A stretch of DNA of 64,000 bases, from positions 53,838 through 117,837 of the forward strand of contig JAGAPO010000086.1 in the NCBI GenBank assembly GCA_017623215.1, written 5' to 3'. The notes below the pieces were generated by a model. It was not told the origin of the DNA and searched no databases. It worked only from the letters and a program-made list of their open reading frames with translations. A program made the position numbers and the translations under genes. Shown piece after piece: positions 59,969 to 64,000 of the stretch (position 1 is its first letter; each line of letters begins with the position of its first letter). This stretch comes from Lachnospiraceae bacterium. Its GTDB lineage: Bacteria; Bacillota; Clostridia; Lachnospirales; Lachnospiraceae.

Positions 59969-60955
59969 TCACTTCGTAGCAACAATCGAAACCCAGTCGC
60001 CCATCTCACATACTTCTATCATCGTAAATCCGTTCGTCTGAAGCGCTGCTTCCACCTCTGCGCGCTTGGACTGAATGATACCGGAGCTGATGAAAATTCC
60101 GCCTTTCTTCATGTGCTCTCCGACTACAGCCGAGAGCGGAATGATGATGTCAGCCAGAATATTGGCCACGACCATATCATACACACCGATTCCGACCTGT
60201 CTGCGGAACTCCTCGCTGTCGATTACATTGCCCGCCGCAAGCGTAACGGTTCCCGGTGTAAGTGTGAAGTCACCTTCCGCCAGCACCGCCTTAATATGAT
60301 TTACCTCCACATTCTCAAGCGCCGCCTTTACCGCATTCTTGTCAATATCCGTCGCTCCGACGCTTTCTGCGCCAAGCATGGATGCGATAATGGAAAGGAT
60401 TCCGCTTCCGCAGCCGACATCCAGCACCTTCATTCCGGGCTTGATGTACTTCTTAATTCCCTGAATGCAGAGCTTCGTTGTCTCATGTGCTCCGGTTCCG
60501 AACGCAGTCCCCGGATCAAGCTCAACTACCAGATCCTGCTCCCACTCCTTCGGAAGCTCCTCCCAGGTTGGCTTGATTACAATCGTATCATCCACCCGGA
60601 ACGGCTTAAAGAATGCCTTCCAGTTATTGATCCAGTCCGTATCCTCAGTCTCGGAAAGCTCGATGGTACGGCTTCCAAGGTCTACCAATTCCGCATAATC
60701 GTCAAGTCCCTCGTTCACCTTCGCGATCATCTCCTGAACATCGTCATCTTCGGAAATGTAGAAGCTCATTCTTGCGCTTCCGTCATCGGGTGCAAGCTCC
60801 GGCAGGATATCAATGAACATCTGCTGCTTCTCTTCCTCGGTAATCGGCACCTTATCCTCGACCTCGATACCGGTAATTCCCATATCCAGAAGCATCGCGC
60901 TGATATAATCAACTGCTTCTGTCGTCGTATTAAGCGTTAATTTTCTCCACTTCAT
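59969..60955 (-). CDS. prmA: Ribosomal protein L11 methyltransferase
   Basis: SAM-dependent trimethylation of ribosomal protein L11. The N-terminal substrate domain (~1-150) includes ITGIEVEDKVPI; the SAM motif is VLDVGCGSGILSIIA, and the catalytic MVVANILADIIIPL follows. 328 residues, slightly above the usual ~315. AGGAG lies six bases before the ATG, 19 bases after dnaJ: the dnaK-dnaJ-prmA operon of Firmicutes. Confidence 0.96.
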   Translation of the reverse strand: MKWRKLTLNTTTEAVDYISAMLLDMGITGIEVEDKVPITEEEKQQMFIDILPELAPDDGSARMSFYISEDDDVQEMIAKVNEGLDDYAELVDLGSRTIELSETEDTDWINNWKAFFKPFRVDDTIVIKPTWEELPKEWEQDLVVELDPGTAFGTGAHETTKLCIQGIKKYIKPGMKVLDVGCGSGILSIIASMLGAESVGATDIDKNAVKAALENVEVNHIKAVLAEGDFTLTPGTVTLAAGNVIDSEEFRRQVGIGVYDMVVANILADIIIPLSAVVGEHMKKGGIFISSGIIQSKRAEVEAALQTNGFTMIEVCEMGDWVSIVATK

Positions 60956-60973
60956 CTGGGTCTCCTGTTATCT

Positions 60974-62119
60974 TTATTTTTCGAACCACTTTTTCTTCTT
61001 TTTGTCCTTGTCGGAATCCTCTTCCGGCGCCTTTCCGTTCATCGCGTCATCAAACTTCTGCAGAAGCTCCCTCTGCTCGTTCGTCAGCTTGGTCGGAACC
61101 TGTACCACCAGTGTTACATAATGATCGCCACGCACACTCTTATTCCGAAGCGTAGGAACACCCTTGCCTCTTAATCTTACACGGGTATCGGTCTGCGTTC
61201 CCGGCTTTACATTATATAACACATCTCCGTCAACGGTGCTGATCCGAACATCGCCGCCGAGTGCCGCCTGTGCAAAGCTGATCGGAGCGGTCGAATAGAT
61301 ATCATACTCCTGTCTCTGGAAGATTGGATGTCTGCTGACTGCAACCTCAACGAGCAGGTCACCTCTCTCGCCTCCGTTCACGCCGGGCTCGCCCTTTGCA
61401 CGAATGCGGATGCTCTGTCCGTTGTCAATACCGGCAGGAACCGATACCTGAATCTTCTTCTTTCTGCTGATATAACCGGTTCCGTAGCAGTCCGGACACT
61501 TATCCTTAATAATCTTACCGGTACCGCCGCAATCCGGACATGCCTGCACATTGCGCACCATACCGAATAACGACTGCTGCGTGAATGTAACCTGGCCGCG
61601 GCCGCCGCACTTGGTACAGGTAACCGGGCTGGTTCCTGCCTTTGCACCGCTTCCGTGACACTTCTCACACTCATCCTTCAGATTCAGCTCCAGCTCCTTC
61701 TCTGTGCCGAATACGGCCTCTTCAAACGTAATCCTGATTCCCGCACGCACATTCGCCCCCTTCATAGGGCCGTTGTTCGCACGTCTGGTTCGGGATCCCG
61801 AACCGAACAGATCGCCGAAAATGTCTCCGAAGATATCTCCCATGTCGCCCATGTTCGAATAATCGAAGCCGCCTCCGCCACCGCCGCCCTGCTCAAATGC
61901 GGCATGGCCGAACTGATCATACTGCCTCTTTTTCTCCGGATCACTTAAGATCGCATATGCCTCGGATGCTTCCTTGAACTTCGCCTCCGCCTCTTTATCA
62001 CCCGGATTCATATCCGGATGATACTTCTTGGCAAGCTGTCTGTATGCTTTCTTTATCTCATCCTCCGAAGCGCTCTTTGAGACGCCGAGCACCTCGTAAT
62101 AATCGCGTTTATCCGCCAT
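60974..62119 (-). CDS. dnaJ: Chaperone protein DnaJ
   Basis: Hsp40 co-chaperone that stimulates DnaK ATPase. The J domain (residues 1-70) has the HPD triad in KYHPDMNPG; a Gly/Phe-rich region with repeated GDIFGD units follows, then four zinc-finger repeats ([32 protein letters not shown]) and the substrate-binding C-terminus. About 381 residues. ATG 62119 has GGAGG eight bases upstream; an ATG at 62134 lies within that site. Confidence 0.97.
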   Translation of the reverse strand: MADKRDYYEVLGVSKSASEDEIKKAYRQLAKKYHPDMNPGDKEAEAKFKEASEAYAILSDPEKKRQYDQFGHAAFEQGGGGGGGFDYSNMGDMGDIFGDIFGDLFGSGSRTRRANNGPMKGANVRAGIRITFEEAVFGTEKELELNLKDECEKCHGSGAKAGTSPVTCTKCGGRGQVTFTQQSLFGMVRNVQACPDCGGTGKIIKDKCPDCYGTGYISRKKKIQVSVPAGIDNGQSIRIRAKGEPGVNGGERGDLLVEVAVSRHPIFQRQEYDIYSTAPISFAQAALGGDVRISTVDGDVLYNVKPGTQTDTRVRLRGKGVPTLRNKSVRGDHYVTLVVQVPTKLTNEQRELLQKFDDAMNGKAPEEDSDKDKKKKKWFEK

Positions 62120-62227
62120 TCCTAAACCCTCCATTCCTGCTGTCCCTGTGCGCTACCGTGCACCGGCACCGCAGAAGCTCTTTCGCGGGGTCAAACAAAA
62201 GCCCCTGTATCTTCTTTCGCATTATCT

Positions 62228-62262
62228 GCAAATAGGCAGTCTCTAAAAGACCGCCTATTTGC
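62228..62262. repeat. Long hairpin between dnaK and dnaJ
   Basis: GCAAATAGGCAGTCT (62228-62242) pairs with AGACCGCCTATTTGC (62248-62262), 15 bp with one G-U pair and a five-base loop. No T tract on the minus strand, so it is more likely an mRNA processing or stability element than a full terminator. Its core (GGCAGTCTC to AAAAGACCGCC) matches the terminator at 8927-8952. Confidence 0.7.
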
Positions 62263-62354
62263 TATGCTATGGACGAATCCATAACCACTATACTGAATCA
62301 TCTGCGATTCGTCAAGAAGATTTTTCTTTTTGACCAACCGTATTCTGTTCGGAA

Positions 62355-64000
62355 TTAAACCTCGCGGTAATCGCCGTCTACGACATCATCATTCGCGCTG
62401 TTTGTGTAGCTCTGAGAACCAGCATCCTGTGCACCGGACATATCAGGGCCTGCGCCTGCCGCACCCTGGTTCTGCTCATACAGCTTTGCGAACAGAGCCT
62501 GTGCACTTGTCATCAGCTTCTCTTTTGCAGCCTTGATGTCAGCAACCTCGCCGTCGGACATAACCTCGGGATTCGCCTTCTCAACCAGCTCCTTTAAGTG
62601 AGCAAGGTCAGCCTCCACATTAGCCTTGTCATCTGCACTCAGCTTATCTCCAACTTCGCCAAGAGCCTTCTCGGTCTGGAATACCATGGAGTCTGCGTCG
62701 TTCCTGGTCTCAACAGCTTCCTTACGCTTCTTATCCTGTGCCTCGAACTCAGCAGCTTCCTTAACTGCCTTTTCGATATCATCATCCGACATGTTGGAGC
62801 CTGCGGTGATGGTGATGTGCTGCTCTTTGCCTGTTCCCAGATCCTTCGCGGATACGTTAACGATACCGTTCGCATCAATATCGAAGGTAACCTCGATCTG
62901 CGGAACACCTCTTCTTGCCGGCGGGATTCCATCCAGACGGAACTGTCCGAGACTCTTGTTGTCTCTCGCGAACTGTCTCTCACCCTGTACGACATTAATA
63001 TCAACCGCTGTCTGATTATCTGCAGCCGTGGAGAAGATCTGGCTCTTCTTGGTCGGGATTGTTGTATTTCTCTCAATCAGTCTGGTTGCGATACCGCCCA
63101 TGGTCTCAATGGAAAGAGACAGAGGGGTAACATCCAGAAGAAGGATATCGCCTGCACCTGCATCGCCTGCGAGCTTACCGCCCTGAACGGAAGCACCAAT
63201 TGCAACACACTCATCCGGGTTCAGAGTCTTGGACGGCTCATGACCGGTTAACTGTCTTACCTTATCCTGTACAGCAAGCATACGGGTCGAACCGCCGACC
63301 AGCAGAACCTTGCTTAACTCGGAAGCGCTAAGACCTGCGTCTCTTAATGCATTCTGAACCGGAACTGCCGTTCTCTCAACGAGGTCATGCGTCAGCTCAT
63401 CGAACTTTGCTCTGGTCAGGTTCATATCGAAATGCTTCGGGCCTTCTGCGGTTGCAGTGATGAAAGGAAGGTTGATGTTCGTAGTTGCTGCGGAGGAGAG
63501 CTCCTTCTTCGCCTTCTCAGCTGCTTCCTTTAATCTCTGCAGAGCCATCTTATCAGTCGATAAGTCAACGCCCTCTGCCTTCTTAAACTCATCAATCATA
63601 TATCTGGTGATTCTCTCATCGAAGTCATCGCCGCCGAGTCTGTTATCACCGGAGGTTGCCAATACTTCGATAACGCCGTCGCCGATCTCGATGATGGATA
63701 CATCGAACGTACCGCCGCCGAGGTCGTATACCATGATCTTCTGCTCTTTCTCATTATCAAGGCCGTATGCAAGCGCTGCTGCGGTAGGCTCGTTGATAAT
63801 TCTCTTAACATCAAGGCCTGCGATCTTACCTGCATCCTTGGTTGCCTGTCTCTGTGCATCGTTGAAATATGCGGGTACGGTAATAACCGCTTCCGTAACC
63901 TTCTCGCCAAGGTAGTTCTCCGCGTCTGCCTTTAACTTCTGCAGAATCATAGCGGAAATTTCCTGTGGGGAGAACTTCTTGTCATCAATGCTGATTCTGA
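62355..64000 (-). CDS. dnaK: Chaperone protein DnaK (partial, 5' end outside window)
   Basis: Hsp70 chaperone. The 548 codons seen open in [20 protein letters not shown], so about 90-100 N-terminal residues are missing. ATPase motifs [47 protein letters not shown] and [10 protein letters not shown] are followed by the linker region [10 protein letters not shown], the substrate domain and a C-terminal tail ending VVDGDYREV. It is upstream of dnaJ and prmA in the heat-shock operon; grpE and hrcA would be expected beyond the right edge. Confidence 0.97.
   Translation of the reverse strand, partial: RISIDDKKFSPQEISAMILQKLKADAENYLGEKVTEAVITVPAYFNDAQRQATKDAGKIAGLDVKRIINEPTAAALAYGLDNEKEQKIMVYDLGGGTFDVSIIEIGDGVIEVLATSGDNRLGGDDFDERITRYMIDEFKKAEGVDLSTDKMALQRLKEAAEKAKKELSSAATTNINLPFITATAEGPKHFDMNLTRAKFDELTHDLVERTAVPVQNALRDAGLSASELSKVLLVGGSTRMLAVQDKVRQLTGHEPSKTLNPDECVAIGASVQGGKLAGDAGAGDILLLDVTPLSLSIETMGGIATRLIERNTTIPTKKSQIFSTAADNQTAVDINVVQGERQFARDNKSLGQFRLDGIPPARRGVPQIEVTFDIDANGIVNVSAKDLGTGKEQHITITAGSNMSDDDIEKAVKEAAEFEAQDKKRKEAVETRNDADSMVFQTEKALGEVGDKLSADDKANVEADLAHLKELVEKANPEVMSDGEVADIKAAKEKLMTSAQALFAKLYEQNQGAAGAGPDMSGAQDAGSQSYTNSANDDVVDGDYREV

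Overview
The window comes from a spore-forming, anaerobic-type Firmicute of the class Clostridia, most likely Lachnospiraceae. It is densely coded, mostly on the minus strand, with strong AGGAGG-type ribosome binding sites and textbook sigma-A promoters. Sporulation genes lie among housekeeping ones (alpha/beta SASP, YlbJ, GerW/YtfJ, a SigK-type sigma factor). Many blocks keep the Bacillus subtilis gene order: rsmD-coaD-ylbJ with ylbM/tmcAL, rpmB-yloU-yloV-recG, ytfI-ytfJ, yrzL-ruvX-yrzB-yrrL-yrrM-yrrN, and dnaK-dnaJ-prmA-rsmE-mtaB. I see no tRNA or rRNA genes, transposases, phage genes or CRISPR arrays.

Layout. 1-9 kb: pta (cut by the left edge), tmcAL, an ATPase with a damaged Walker A motif, pepF, ylbJ, a coiled-coil protein, coaD, rsmD, a YbaK-like deacylase and a SASP. 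9.5-17 kb: an envelope-glycan operon with two large GT-C-like membrane proteins, UDP-galactopyranose mutase, a GT2 glycosyltransferase and a lone rmlA. 17-28 kb: recG, fakA, asp23, rpmB, gerW, a DUF2953 gene, two genes I cannot assign, a rhomboid-like membrane protein and corA behind a long folded leader. 28.5-31.6 kb: two unusual regulators, a sialidase-like beta-propeller fused to an AraC helix-turn-helix, and a membrane protein joining an outer SH3b domain to a cytoplasmic CarD/UvrD-like tail. 31.8-39.3 kb: a DUF815 ATPase, argS with a long leader hairpin, a padR-DUF1700-DUF4097 operon, an SDR enzyme and signal peptidase I. 39-47 kb: galT-galK, a HAD phosphatase, asnA, an ArsR regulator with a large extra domain, an LD-carboxypeptidase and dapF. 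47-56 kb: sigK, U32 peptidase family, trmR, an MltG-like stub, ylbF, RNase J, fur, DUF1292, ruvX, ireB and mtaB. 56-64 kb: an HPr-like protein lacking the usual histidine, thiI with its cysteine desulfurase, rsmE, prmA, dnaJ and dnaK (cut by the right edge).

How the parts relate. Translation and RNA modification dominate (tmcAL, rsmD, rsmE, prmA, mtaB, thiI plus desulfurase, trmR plus U32, argS, rpmB, RNase J). Acetyl phosphate/acetate metabolism, galactose use, peptidoglycan precursor supply (dapF, LD-carboxypeptidase) and envelope glycan building make up most of the rest. The least explained parts are the sialidase-AraC fusion, the SH3b-membrane-CarD-like protein, the glf/GT-C operon, the corA leader RNA and two long perfect inverted repeats in intergenic DNA.
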